64,000 nt of DNA from Oscillospiraceae bacterium (GTDB taxonomy: Bacteria; Bacillota; Clostridia; Oscillospirales; Butyricicoccaceae). Position numbers and translations under genes: made by a program. The stretch is taken from NCBI GenBank assembly GCA_015068445.1, contig SVKN01000002.1, positions 1 to 64,000 of the forward strand. Reading direction: 5' to 3'. The notes below the pieces were generated by a model. It was not told the DNA's origin. It was given only the letters and a program-made list of their open reading frames with translations, and did no database searches. Shown here piece by piece: positions 46,393 through 55,018 of the stretch. Positions within the stretch are counted from its first letter, which is position 1. Each line of letters opens with the position of its first letter.

Positions 46393-47163
46393 CTACAGCT
46401 CCACGGGGCGCTGCATCCGCAGCGCCGCGGCCACGCCCAGCAGGACCTCCCGCCGCGCGCCGATCTGATCGAGGGCCGTTTCGCTCTCGTGCACGGCGAT
46501 GTCCGGGCGGTTGTTCGTCTCGCTGAGGTGGCCCAGCATGACGCGCCTCGTTCCGTTTGCGGCCAGGCGGCCCACGACGGCGGCGCAGTCGGCGTTGGAC
46601 AGATGGCCGTTCTTCGACAGCACGCGCTCCTTGAGCGGCCAGGGGTAGGGGCCGTTTTTCAGCATGTCCACGTCGTGGTTCGATTCGATGAACAGGTTCC
46701 CGCAGGAGCACATCAGCGCAAAGATATCGGCGGTGACGACGCCCATGTCGGTGCAGTAGGCCAATCCGTGCTCCCCCTCGCCGAAGGCATAGCAGCAGCT
46801 GCCGAAGCAGTCGTGGGGCGTGGGGGCCGTGCGCACCTGCAGGTCGCCCAGCGCAAAGCTCTCCCCCTCCCAGAACAGAAGGGGGTCGCTCTGCCTGACT
46901 TTCAGTTGGAAATACGTCCCCTCGGTGCACACCAGCCGGGCGTCCGTGTGCTTCATCAGCACAGGCAGGGCCGAAACGTGGTCCGAGTGGGCGTGGGTGA
47001 TCACCACGTGGGTGAGGTCCTGCGTGGTGAGGCCCAGCTCGCGCAGGCAGGACGCGATGTATTTTGTATTGGTCCCGGCGTCGATCAGCACGCGGAGGCC
47101 GCCGTCCAGGTAGACGCCGCTGTTGCCCCGGGAACCGCTGGTGAAATTACAGAAGAAGGCCAT
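46393..47163 (-). CDS. walJ: MBL-fold hydrolase WalJ (YycJ)
   Basis: 256-residue metallo-beta-lactamase-fold protein. The metal motif is THAHSDHVSALP (near residues 56-67), with further ligands at HDCFGS, YCTDMG and the late GHLSETNN. The N-terminus FCNFTSGSRGNSGVYL is typical of WalJ/YycJ, which in Firmicutes ends the walRK operon and is thought to act on nucleic acids. Here it is separated from walI by murA. The gap to murA is only three bases. Confidence 0.93.
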   Translation of the reverse strand: MAFFCNFTSGSRGNSGVYLDGGLRVLIDAGTNTKYIASCLRELGLTTQDLTHVVITHAHSDHVSALPVLMKHTDARLVCTEGTYFQLKVRQSDPLLFWEGESFALGDLQVRTAPTPHDCFGSCCYAFGEGEHGLAYCTDMGVVTADIFALMCSCGNLFIESNHDVDMLKNGPYPWPLKERVLSKNGHLSNADCAAVVGRLAANGTRRVMLGHLSETNNRPDIAVHESETALDQIGARREVLLGVAAALRMQRPVEL

Positions 47164-47166
47164 CCC

Positions 47167-48465
47167 TTATCCGACGCGCGCGGCGCCGTCGGGAGCGTCC
47201 TCCATATAGCGGATATCCGCGCCCACGGCCTGCAGCTTGCCGACGATGTTGTCGTAGCCGCGCTCGATGTGCACGATCTCCTCCACCGACGTCTCGCCCG
47301 TGGCGGCGAGACCGGCGATGATCATGGCCGCGCCTGCGCGCAGGTCGCTGGCCTTGACGGGCGCGCCGGACAGACGGGGTACGCTGTTGATGACGGCCAC
47401 CTTGCCGTCCACGTGGATGTCCGCGCCCATCTTGCGCAGCTCATCGACGTAGCGGTAGCGGCTCTCCCAAACGCCCTCGGTGATCACGGAGGCGCCCTCC
47501 TCGGTCAGGCACAGGGGCACGGCCAGCTGCGGCTGCATGTCGGTGGGGAAGCCGGGATAGGGCAGCGTCTTGATGTTCGTCTTGTGCAGCGGGCCGCTGC
47601 GGCTGACGCGGACGGAATCGTCGAAGTATTCGACCTCCGCGCCCATCTCCACCAGCTTGGCGCTGATGCACTCCAGATGGCGGGGGATGATGTTTTTGAT
47701 CAGCAGGCTGCCGCCGGTGGCGGTGACGGCGGCCATATACGTCCCGGCCTCGATCTGGTCGGGGATAATCGTGTAGGAGCCGCCGTGGAGCTTCTCAACG
47801 CCGACGATCTTGATCACGTCGGTGCCCGCGCCGCGGACCTCCGCGCCCATGGCGTTGAGGAAGTTGGCCAGGTCGACGATGTGGGGCTCCTTGGCGGCGT
47901 TCTCGATGACTGTCTGCCCTTCGGCCAGCACGGCCGCCAGCATGATGTTCATCGTCGCGCCGACGCTGACCACGTCGAGGAAGATGTTGCGGCCCTTAAG
48001 GCCGTTTTTCGCCTCGACGCAGATGAAGCCGCCCTCGCGGATGGCGGTCTCCGCGCCCAGTGTCTCAAAGCCCTTGATGTGCAGGTCGATGGGCCGCGCG
48101 CCGCCGAAATTGCAGCCGCCGGGCATGGCGACCTCGGCGCGGTGGAAGCGGCTGAGCAGGACGCCGATGGTGTAATAGGACGCCCGGAGCTTGCGCATCA
48201 GCTCGAAGGGCGGGTGGCTCAGGTTGATGTGGGTGCTGTCGATCTCCACGGTGGTGGGATTGACGAAGCGGACGCTGGCGCCGAAGCCGCGGACGATCTC
48301 CAGCTGGGCCATGACGTCGACGATATTGGGGATGTTCTCCAGGCGGCAGACGCCCTCCACCAGCATGGCTGCGGGGACGATGGCCACCGCGGCGTTCTTC
48401 GCGCCGCTGATATTGATTTCGCCGAACAGGGGCTTGCCCCCGCGGATGACGATCTTTCTACTCAT
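47167..48465 (-). CDS. murA: UDP-N-acetylglucosamine 1-carboxyvinyltransferase
   Basis: Commits UDP-GlcNAc to peptidoglycan synthesis, 432 residues, in the cytoplasm. Family motifs include GEINISGAKNAAVAI and FPTDMQPQLAVPLCL. The active-site loop reads PGGCNFGGARPIDLH: the fosfomycin-target Cys is present, but there is one extra Gly compared with the usual C-x-x-G-x-R-P spacing. It leads the murA-walJ-rlmH operon and has its own promoter. The ATG at 48465 follows GGTGGG. Confidence 0.94.
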   Translation of the reverse strand: MSRKIVIRGGKPLFGEINISGAKNAAVAIVPAAMLVEGVCRLENIPNIVDVMAQLEIVRGFGASVRFVNPTTVEIDSTHINLSHPPFELMRKLRASYYTIGVLLSRFHRAEVAMPGGCNFGGARPIDLHIKGFETLGAETAIREGGFICVEAKNGLKGRNIFLDVVSVGATMNIMLAAVLAEGQTVIENAAKEPHIVDLANFLNAMGAEVRGAGTDVIKIVGVEKLHGGSYTIIPDQIEAGTYMAAVTATGGSLLIKNIIPRHLECISAKLVEMGAEVEYFDDSVRVSRSGPLHKTNIKTLPYPGFPTDMQPQLAVPLCLTEEGASVITEGVWESRYRYVDELRKMGADIHVDGKVAVINSVPRLSGAPVKASDLRAGAAMIIAGLAATGETSVEEIVHIERGYDNIVGKLQAVGADIRYMEDAPDGAARVG

Positions 48466-48539
48466 TCGGGACCCACCAATCTTGATTGGATTTATGTAAG
48501 AAAAGGAGGCATAGTTCGCCTTTATAACACTACGCTATT

Positions 48540-48568
48540 ATAATAGCACATCTTGGGGAAAATGCCAA
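48540..48568 (-). promoter_or_regulatory. Promoter of murA-walJ-rlmH
   Basis: TTGGCA, 17-base spacer, TATTAT on the minus strand, leaving a leader of about 70 bases. Confidence 0.6.
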
Positions 48569-48605
48569 CAATAAATCTTGTGAAAATGCGTCCTCCCACG
48601 GGCGG

Positions 48606-48638
48606 AAAAAGAGCGTACCGCGTGACTGCGGTACGCTC
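48606..48638 (-). terminator. Terminator of the gltX-walI operon
   Basis: GAGCGTACCGC / GCGGTACGCTC, 11 perfect pairs, then five T on the minus strand, starting ten bases past the walI stop. Confidence 0.85.
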
Positions 48639-48648
48639 ATCCTTTTCA

Positions 48649-49410
48649 TTATTGGGCCAGCAGCTCGCCGCTGAGGGCGCTGACGTAAAAGCCCTCGCTG
48701 CCGCTGACGGCGTGCCAGGCAGGCGTCAGGCGGACGTCGCCGGAGGGCAGCGCCGTGAGGACGCAGGCGGCCTCCACATCGTCCAGACTGTCGTAACCGA
48801 GGTCGGACGCCGCGGTGCCCAGGGCCAGGATCATGGAGGCGCGGGAGACCTGGGACGCTTCCGTGCCGCGGACCGCGCCGAAGACCCAGCTGCCGCTCCA
48901 GCCGCCGTCGCCTTTCGGCTCGATGACGGCGCCCGCGGCGGGCAGGCCGTCCAGCCACAGGCGGTAGACGCCGCTTTCCTCCCGGACCTCGGCCCGCTCG
49001 GAGACGGCGGAGGTGAGAAAGGCGGTCAGATCGGGCGCCTCCGCGCCCGTCCAGTCGATCTCGACGTAACCGCCGCTGCGGAAAACGATCTGTCCCTTTT
49101 CCGACCCATATTCGTAGATGCCGCCGCCGGGCTGCACCTCGCCGCAGGGGCCGAGCAGGCCCTCGGCGGCGGCGCGCTCCTGCTCGACGTCGCGGGTGAA
49201 GACGGCGCCCGTCATGGTCTGAGGCAGCGTCAGCAGCTTCTCCTCCGGCAGCTCGACGCCGCGGGAGCGGACGAGCTCCACGGCACTGCGCACGGTCTCG
49301 GTCTCGCGGGTGTCGCGCTCGCGGATGGTGATCAGCGCGTTGGCGCCCAACAGCAGATTGACGATCAGCAGCAGGCAGATCAGGATGGTCTTCGCCTTAC
49401 TCCATTCCAC
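48649..49410 (-). CDS. walI: WalRK-system regulator WalI (YycI-like)
   Basis: 253-residue bitopic protein: one N-terminal helix (AKTILICLLLIVNLLLGANAL) and an extracytoplasmic domain. The opening MEWSKAKTILI is the usual YycI start. It overlaps walH by 14 bases. In Bacillus, WalH and WalI bind WalK in the membrane and restrain it. Sequence conservation of the outer domain is low, so the call leans on N-terminus and order. Confidence 0.85.
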   Translation of the reverse strand: MEWSKAKTILICLLLIVNLLLGANALITIRERDTRETETVRSAVELVRSRGVELPEEKLLTLPQTMTGAVFTRDVEQERAAAEGLLGPCGEVQPGGGIYEYGSEKGQIVFRSGGYVEIDWTGAEAPDLTAFLTSAVSERAEVREESGVYRLWLDGLPAAGAVIEPKGDGGWSGSWVFGAVRGTEASQVSRASMILALGTAASDLGYDSLDDVEAACVLTALPSGDVRLTPAWHAVSGSEGFYVSALSGELLAQ

Positions 49411-50695
49411 GGCTCGCCCCTCCCTTCATCACGTAGAGGCCGGGCGTCAGCCGCCCGTCCCCGCTGCCGTAGCGGACGAAAACACCGTCGCATTTCTCCG
49501 GCAGCAGCGAAGACGCCAGTCGGTAGGGCAGCAGCTTAACGTCCTGGAGCTGCGTCAGCGCCAGAAGGCGCATGCGGATGCCCGTCACCGCGCCGTTTTC
49601 CACGGTGACGACGGCGGCGTAGCCATCTTCTCCGGTGAGGAAGGCGCCGCCTGCCGCCTGCTCGAAGGCGACGGTGACGACGCCGCGCTCGTCCACGGTG
49701 GAGCGGGCCACGGACAGGCTCATGCGGGTGGACGCGGCGGAGCAGACGTCCTGCAGCAGCGCCCGGCTCCGGGCGGCGGCATAGGCGCGCAGCTCGCGCT
49801 CGGAAAGGCCCTCCCGCAGGTCGAGGCGGAGGCCCTGCTCATCCTGGGACGTGTAGGCGACGCTGCCGTCACGGGAGAACTGCAGCGCGGTGCGCCCCTC
49901 CACGTAGACAACGTCGCCCTCGGTGGTCTTATAGACCTTGGCGAGATAAGGATTGACCGAAAAAGCGGATAGAAGCTCCTTGGAGATCGCGCCCTCCTGG
50001 GTGAAATCAAGGGCCGTGACGGCGTAGGAGGGATACCAGACCTCCCCGATCCACACGGGTTCCCACAGCGGGAGCATCTGCCAGCCGTCGGACTGACAGG
50101 CGAAAAAGGCGTTGGGTGAATCGTAGCGGGCGCAGAGGGCGCTGAGGCGCTGGTAGCCGGCGGCCGTTTCCGCCAGGTAAAAGCGCTCCTGCGCGCCGTC
50201 GTAAAAGGCAAGCTCCACGCGCCCGTCCTCCACGGTGAGCACCATGGCGGAGGCTGCCTGCTGGTCGGCGAGGCCCAGCTCGCCGGTCCACCAGTACTGG
50301 AGCAGGAAAAACGGGACCGGGTACGTGAAGGAGCAGTAGATCCCCTGCCCCTCCAGACGGTCGAGGAACTGCTGCTGCCGGATGGCCTCGATGCGGCTGA
50401 CGGAGCCGAGGGCCTCCGAGAGGATGGGCAGCGTCTCGCCCAGCAGCTCGTCGGCGGCGGTGCCGGCGGCCAGATAGAGCCCGCCGGGGCCCAGCACGCC
50501 CAGTCTCGCGGGCGTCAGCACGGCGCTTTCATCGGCGATGACCACCGACGCGCCGCGCTCGTCCGTCAGACCCAGCGTCCGGCGCACCCGGGCGAAGCGG
50601 CTGTTGTCAAGCGCCAGCAGCAGATTGAGGCCGAACAGCGCGGCGGCCGACAGGCTGAGCAGCACCAGAAGGAAACTCTTGAGCTTCTCACGCAT
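49397..50695 (-). CDS. walH: WalRK-system regulator WalH (YycH-like)
   Basis: 432-residue protein with one N-terminal membrane helix (LKSFLLVLLSLSAAALFGLNLLLA region) and a large outer domain. It lies immediately after walK (eight-base overlap) and before walI, the standard position of yycH. The Shine-Dalgarno GGAGGAG lies inside the walK end. It probably modulates WalK together with WalI. Assignment rests on topology, length and synteny. Confidence 0.85.
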   Translation of the reverse strand: MREKLKSFLLVLLSLSAAALFGLNLLLALDNSRFARVRRTLGLTDERGASVVIADESAVLTPARLGVLGPGGLYLAAGTAADELLGETLPILSEALGSVSRIEAIRQQQFLDRLEGQGIYCSFTYPVPFFLLQYWWTGELGLADQQAASAMVLTVEDGRVELAFYDGAQERFYLAETAAGYQRLSALCARYDSPNAFFACQSDGWQMLPLWEPVWIGEVWYPSYAVTALDFTQEGAISKELLSAFSVNPYLAKVYKTTEGDVVYVEGRTALQFSRDGSVAYTSQDEQGLRLDLREGLSERELRAYAAARSRALLQDVCSAASTRMSLSVARSTVDERGVVTVAFEQAAGGAFLTGEDGYAAVVTVENGAVTGIRMRLLALTQLQDVKLLPYRLASSLLPEKCDGVFVRYGSGDGRLTPGLYVMKGGASRGME

Positions 50696-52472
50696 GGCTC
50701 TGCTCCTCCGTCACGCAGGGCAGGGTGATGGTGACGGTGGTCCCCTTCCCCTCCTTGCTGACAACGGAAATGGTCCCGCCGTGGAACTCGACGATCTCCT
50801 TGGCGATGGCGAGGCCCAGGCCCGTGCCGCCCTTCTCCCGGGAGCGGGCCTTGTCCACGCGATAAAAGCGCTCGAAGATGCGGCCGATGTCCTCCTCGGG
50901 GATGCCGAAGCCCGTGTCGGCCACGGACAGCACCACCTGCCTGTCGCGCTCGGAGGCGTAGAGGTCCACCTTGCCGCCGGGCTGATTGTATTTGACGGCG
51001 TTGGAAACGATGTTGACGACCACCTGCTGCAGCCGGTCGCGGTCGCCGCGGATGGGGCTGAGGCGCTCCGGCAGATGGCAGGTCACGGTGACGCCCTGCT
51101 TGCGGGCGTCCATGTCGATGGCGGCGGCGGTGCTGCGGGCGATGGCGGCCAGATCGACGGTGGAGTCGGGATCGACCTCCAGCCGGCCGTAGTCGAGCCG
51201 CGACAGCGTCAGCAGGTCCTTGACGAGGCGGGTCATGCGGTCCACCTCGCTGTAGACGATGCCGAGGAAGCGGTGACGTGTCTCGGCGTCCATCTCGTCG
51301 AAGGCGTCCATCAGCGTTTCCGTGTAGCCCTTGATGTTCGTCAGAGGCGTGCGCAGCTCATGGGAGACGTTGGCGACGAACTCCTTGCGGGAATCGTCCA
51401 GGCGCTTCTGCTGCGTGATGTCGTGGAGCACGGCCATGACGCCGCTGTTGGCGTCGCCGATCTTCAGCGGCGCCAGGAAGACCTGCAGGCTGCGCTTGTT
51501 CACCGAATAATCGGCGCGGATGAACTTGCCGTCCTCATCCATGGTGCTCTTGTCGAGCTCCAGATCGGGGAAGACGTCGTTATAACGGGCCTGGGGCCAG
51601 AAGGAGCGGCCCAGCATATCCTCGGCCGCGGGATTGATGTGCATGATGTGGCCCTTGGTGTCGAAGGCGACGACGCCGTCGGCCATGTGGGTGAACAGAG
51701 TGTCGAGCTTGGCGCGCTCGTCCTCGATGGTGCGCAGGTTGTCCTGCAGGATGCCGCTCATCTCGTTGAACGTCTGGGTCAGCTCGCCGATCTCGTCCTG
51801 GGCGTAGACCTCGGCCTTCTGGCTGAAATCGCCCTGGGCGATCTGGATGGCCTGATCGGTCAGGCGCTCGATGGGCGTGGTGATCGTCTTGGACAGAAAA
51901 AAGCCCAGCACGACAGCCACCAGCACGCCGAACAGCATGGCGCGGATGAGGATCGTGAACAGGTTCCAGTTCGTCTCGTCCAGCTCCTGCTTCGTGTCCA
52001 TGACGCCGACGATGTACCCCTCCCCGCTCTGGACGTTGATGGGGATGGCCACGTCAAAATAGCGGCCCAGCCGCTCCACGTCGTCGCCCACCTGGCCCTC
52101 CATGGCGCGGAGCATGTTGGGCGTCAGCTCCAGCGTGGTGCTGAGGCTGTCGTCGGACCCGGCCAGATACCGGCCCGTGGAGGCGTCGAGGACGTAGAAG
52201 GAGCGGTAGCTGTCCACGCCGATGGAGCCGGAGTAGGCTTCCAGTATCCCGCGCAGCTCCTGGGCCGGATCGGCGGCGCTGCTCTCCGTCTCCTCCAGCG
52301 TCAGGATGAACTCCGGTGTGAAGACCGCGTTCATCTGCGAGAGGAAGTTGTCGATGTTGTAGCTCGTCACCGAGTTGATCATGTAGGTGCCCACCACCGC
52401 GATGACCGAGATCATGATCAGCACGATGATCAGCACGAGCTTCATATGAAGGCTGCGGAACAGAGTGGGCAC
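50688..52472 (-). CDS. walK: Sensor histidine kinase WalK
   Basis: Essential cell-wall-responsive kinase. Order: helix 1 (about 10-32), outer domain, helix 2 (about 170-195), HAMP, PAS (TLFTHMADGVVAFDTKGHIMHI), HisKA with FVANVSHELRTPLTNIKG, and HATPase with NIVSNAVKYN, DTGFGIPEED and GGTGLGLAIAKE. Start is uncertain. The GTG at 52472 touches its own AGGGAGG. A CTG at 52463, eight bases away, would give the family-like N-terminus FRSLHMKLVLI, and the first ATG is at 52445. I list the outermost start. A 60-base gap separates it from walR. Confidence 0.93.
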   Translation of the reverse strand: MPTLFRSLHMKLVLIIVLIMISVIAVVGTYMINSVTSYNIDNFLSQMNAVFTPEFILTLEETESSAADPAQELRGILEAYSGSIGVDSYRSFYVLDASTGRYLAGSDDSLSTTLELTPNMLRAMEGQVGDDVERLGRYFDVAIPINVQSGEGYIVGVMDTKQELDETNWNLFTILIRAMLFGVLVAVVLGFFLSKTITTPIERLTDQAIQIAQGDFSQKAEVYAQDEIGELTQTFNEMSGILQDNLRTIEDERAKLDTLFTHMADGVVAFDTKGHIMHINPAAEDMLGRSFWPQARYNDVFPDLELDKSTMDEDGKFIRADYSVNKRSLQVFLAPLKIGDANSGVMAVLHDITQQKRLDDSRKEFVANVSHELRTPLTNIKGYTETLMDAFDEMDAETRHRFLGIVYSEVDRMTRLVKDLLTLSRLDYGRLEVDPDSTVDLAAIARSTAAAIDMDARKQGVTVTCHLPERLSPIRGDRDRLQQVVVNIVSNAVKYNQPGGKVDLYASERDRQVVLSVADTGFGIPEEDIGRIFERFYRVDKARSREKGGTGLGLAIAKEIVEFHGGTISVVSKEGKGTTVTITLPCVTEEQSHA

Positions 52473-52532
52473 CTCCCTTCTGTGTGCCGCCGTGACGGGC
52501 GGCCATGGATACGCGTCCGCAGAGCGGACAGC

Positions 52533-53210
52533 TCAGAACTGCAGATAGTAGCCCGCGCCGCGGCGGGTCATCAGATATTTCGGATCGGCGGGGTCGTCTT
52601 CGAGCTTTTCCCGCAGGCGGCGCATGGCGACGTCGACGGCCCGAAGGTCGCCGTAGTAGTCATAGCCCCAGACCTTTTCCATCAGCTCCTCGCGGGTGAC
52701 GACCCGCGCGCCGGCCTTGAAGAAATAGCACATGATGTCGTACTCCCGCTGGGTCAGCTCCAGCTGGCGGCCGGAGCGGGAAACGGTCTGCAAGTCGCGG
52801 TCCACGGTGAAGGGGCCGTAGGTCTCCCCGGCGGCGGGGGGCCTGATGCCCGCGGAGCGGCGGATGTTGGCCTTGATGCGGGCGGCCATCTCCTTGACGG
52901 AGAAGGGCTTGGTGATATAGTCGTCGGCGCCGGTGTCGAGGCCGAAGATCTTGTCGCGCTCCTCCTCGCGGGCGGTGACCATGATGACCGGCAGGGACGA
53001 GCGCTCGCGGATGCGTCTGAGCACCTCGAAGCCGTCCATCACGGGCAGCATGACGTCCAGCAGCACCAGATCGCACTTGCCGGACAGCGCCAGGTCGAGG
53101 CCCGTCTGACCGTCGTAGGCGGCGAGGATGTCATAGCCCTCGCGCTTCAAGTTGTAGGAGATCAGATCGACGATGCTCTTTTCGTCTTCGATGATCAAAA
53201 CCGTACTCAT
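52533..53210 (-). CDS. walR: Response regulator WalR
   Basis: OmpR-class regulator of cell-wall genes, 225 residues. The receiver domain has EDE (8-10), phospho-acceptor Asp in LVLLDVMLPVMDG, Thr in VTAREEE and Lys in ITKPFS. The winged helix carries VDVAMRRLREKLEDDP and RRGAGYYLQF. The ATG is preceded by AGGAG. It lies 16 bases after the NUDIX gene, with no terminator or promoter between, so it appears to be expressed from the long gltX operon. Confidence 0.95.
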   Translation of the reverse strand: MSTVLIIEDEKSIVDLISYNLKREGYDILAAYDGQTGLDLALSGKCDLVLLDVMLPVMDGFEVLRRIRERSSLPVIMVTAREEERDKIFGLDTGADDYITKPFSVKEMAARIKANIRRSAGIRPPAAGETYGPFTVDRDLQTVSRSGRQLELTQREYDIMCYFFKAGARVVTREELMEKVWGYDYYGDLRAVDVAMRRLREKLEDDPADPKYLMTRRGAGYYLQF

Positions 53211-53226
53211 GTTGTACTCCTGTTCT

Positions 53227-53760
53227 TTACAGCAGACCTCTGCTGCGGGCCATGGCCACGATGCAAATGGTCTTGGCGTCCGTGATCCCGCCGGAGGCGA
53301 CGAGCGCGTCGAACCGGTTCAGCGGCAGGCGCTCGGCGTCGATCAGCTCGCCCTCGTCGGGGTGCTGGTCGCCGTGGTGGAGGCCGGTGGCGAAATACAT
53401 GTGGAAGATCTCGTTGTAGACGCCGGGGCTGGGCCAGATCTTTCCCAGGAACTCCAGACGGTCGCAGGTGAGGCCCGTCTCCTCGCCCAGCTCGCGCAGG
53501 GCGGCGTCGCGGGGGTCCTCCCCTTCCTCCAGCTTCCCGGCGGGGACCTCGATGAGCTCCTGCCCGGTCACATAGCGGAACTGGCGGACGATCCACATCT
53601 CATCGCCCTCCACGGCGAGGACGACCACCGCGCCGCGGTGGCAGACGACCTCGCGCAGCGTCTCCCGGCCCGTGTCCTGCCGGACACGGTCGTGATGGAC
53701 GGAGATGATCTTGCCCTTGAATACCTCTTTGGAATCGAGCTGTTCTTCAAAATGCGCCAT
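53227..53760 (-). CDS. NUDIX hydrolase (ADP-ribose pyrophosphatase-like)
   Basis: 177 residues. The complete NUDIX box is GKLEEGEDPRDAALRELGEE followed by TGL, preceded by ELIEVPA, with PSPGVYNEIFHMYFA downstream as in ADP-ribose pyrophosphatases (NudF type). It hydrolyses a nucleoside diphosphate linked to another moiety and acts in the cytoplasm. It starts one base after cinA ends. Substrate is inferred from the family. Confidence 0.9.
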   Translation of the reverse strand: MAHFEEQLDSKEVFKGKIISVHHDRVRQDTGRETLREVVCHRGAVVVLAVEGDEMWIVRQFRYVTGQELIEVPAGKLEEGEDPRDAALRELGEETGLTCDRLEFLGKIWPSPGVYNEIFHMYFATGLHHGDQHPDEGELIDAERLPLNRFDALVASGGITDAKTICIVAMARSRGLL

Positions 53761-53761
53761 A

Positions 53762-55000
53762 TTATTTCTCCAGGATCTCCTGACGGATCAGGTTGAACAC
53801 GTGGCTGGCCGTCGAATTGCGCACGCGCTGGCGGGAGCGCATGTAGCGCGGGTCGGGCTTGATGACCTTGTCCAGGCCCTCGGCGCTGATGCCGATATAG
53901 ACGGTGCCAACGGGCTTCTCCGGGGTGCCGCCGCCGGGGCCGGCGATGCCGGTGGTGGAAACGCCCACGTCGGCGCCCGTCAGGGCGCGGACGCCCCGGG
54001 CCATCTCCAGCGCCGTCTCGGCGCTGACGGCGCCGAAGGCCTCCAGCGTCTCCTTTTTGACGCCCAGCAGCTTCATCTTCATCTCATTGGAATACGTGAT
54101 CGCGCCGCCCACGTAGCAGGCGGAGCTGCCGGCGATGTCCGTCAGGCGCTTGCCCAGCAGGCCGCCGGTGCAGGACTCGGCGGTGGCGACGGTGAGGCCC
54201 TTCTCCGTCAGGCCCTTGACGACGACCTCCTCCAGCGACGAGACGTCGACGCCGTAGACGACGTCGCCCAGGACGCCGCGGATCTCCGCCACCACGGGGT
54301 CGATGAGGGCATAAGCCTCCTTCTCGCTGGCGGCGCGGGCTGTGACGCGGACCTCGCACTCGCCCTCCTTGGCGTAGGGGGCGGCGGTGGGGTTGGTCAG
54401 CGTGTTCATCAGGTAGGACAGCTTGTCCTCCATGGCGCTCTCGCCGAGGCCGAAGATCTTGATGAACCGGGAGCGGATGATCTGGCCGTCGGTGCAGAGG
54501 CGCTCCAGATACGGTCTGGCGCGGTATTTGAACATGGGGGTGCACTCGCTGGGAGGGCCGGGGAGCATCAGCACGTGGCAGCCCTCGGCGTAGAAGGCGC
54601 AGCCGGGGGCGGTGCCCCAGTCGTTGACGAGGACCTCGCAGCCCTCGGGCAGCATGGCCTGCTTTTCGTTGTTGGGCGTCATGCGCGCGCCCATGCGCTG
54701 GTGCAGGCGCTCCTGCTGCTCTTTATCCATATAGAGCTTCTTGCCGAAGCAGGCGGCGATGGTCTCCTTGGTCAGGTCGTCGGCCGTGGGGCCGAGACCG
54801 CCGGTGGTGATGATGATGTCGCTGCGGTTCTTGGCGATCTCCAGCGCAGCGGACAGCCGCGCGGGGTTGTCGCCCACCACGGTGTGATGGTAGACGTTGA
54901 TGCCCAGCTCGGACAGGCCGAGGGAGATCATCTGGGCGTCGGTGTTGGCGATCTCGCCCAGCAGCAGCTCCGTGCCGACGGCTAATATTTCACAGTTCAT
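53762..55000 (-). CDS. cinA: CinA-family protein (competence/damage-inducible protein A, NMN deamidase type)
   Basis: 412 residues. The N-terminal molybdopterin-binding-like domain has AVGTELLLGEIANTDAQ and TTGGLGPTADDLTKE. The C-terminal NMN deamidase-type domain has ATAESCTGGLLGKRLTDIAG and STTGIAGPGGGTPEKPVGTV. It is linked to NAD recycling and, in some Firmicutes, competence. It lies 18 bases after thiI and one base before the NUDIX gene; a pyridine-nucleotide theme for the pair is possible. Confidence 0.94.
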   Translation of the reverse strand: MNCEILAVGTELLLGEIANTDAQMISLGLSELGINVYHHTVVGDNPARLSAALEIAKNRSDIIITTGGLGPTADDLTKETIAACFGKKLYMDKEQQERLHQRMGARMTPNNEKQAMLPEGCEVLVNDWGTAPGCAFYAEGCHVLMLPGPPSECTPMFKYRARPYLERLCTDGQIIRSRFIKIFGLGESAMEDKLSYLMNTLTNPTAAPYAKEGECEVRVTARAASEKEAYALIDPVVAEIRGVLGDVVYGVDVSSLEEVVVKGLTEKGLTVATAESCTGGLLGKRLTDIAGSSACYVGGAITYSNEMKMKLLGVKKETLEAFGAVSAETALEMARGVRALTGADVGVSTTGIAGPGGGTPEKPVGTVYIGISAEGLDKVIKPDPRYMRSRQRVRNSTASHVFNLIRQEILEK

Positions 55001-55018
55001 CGTTTCGCTCCTTTTATC

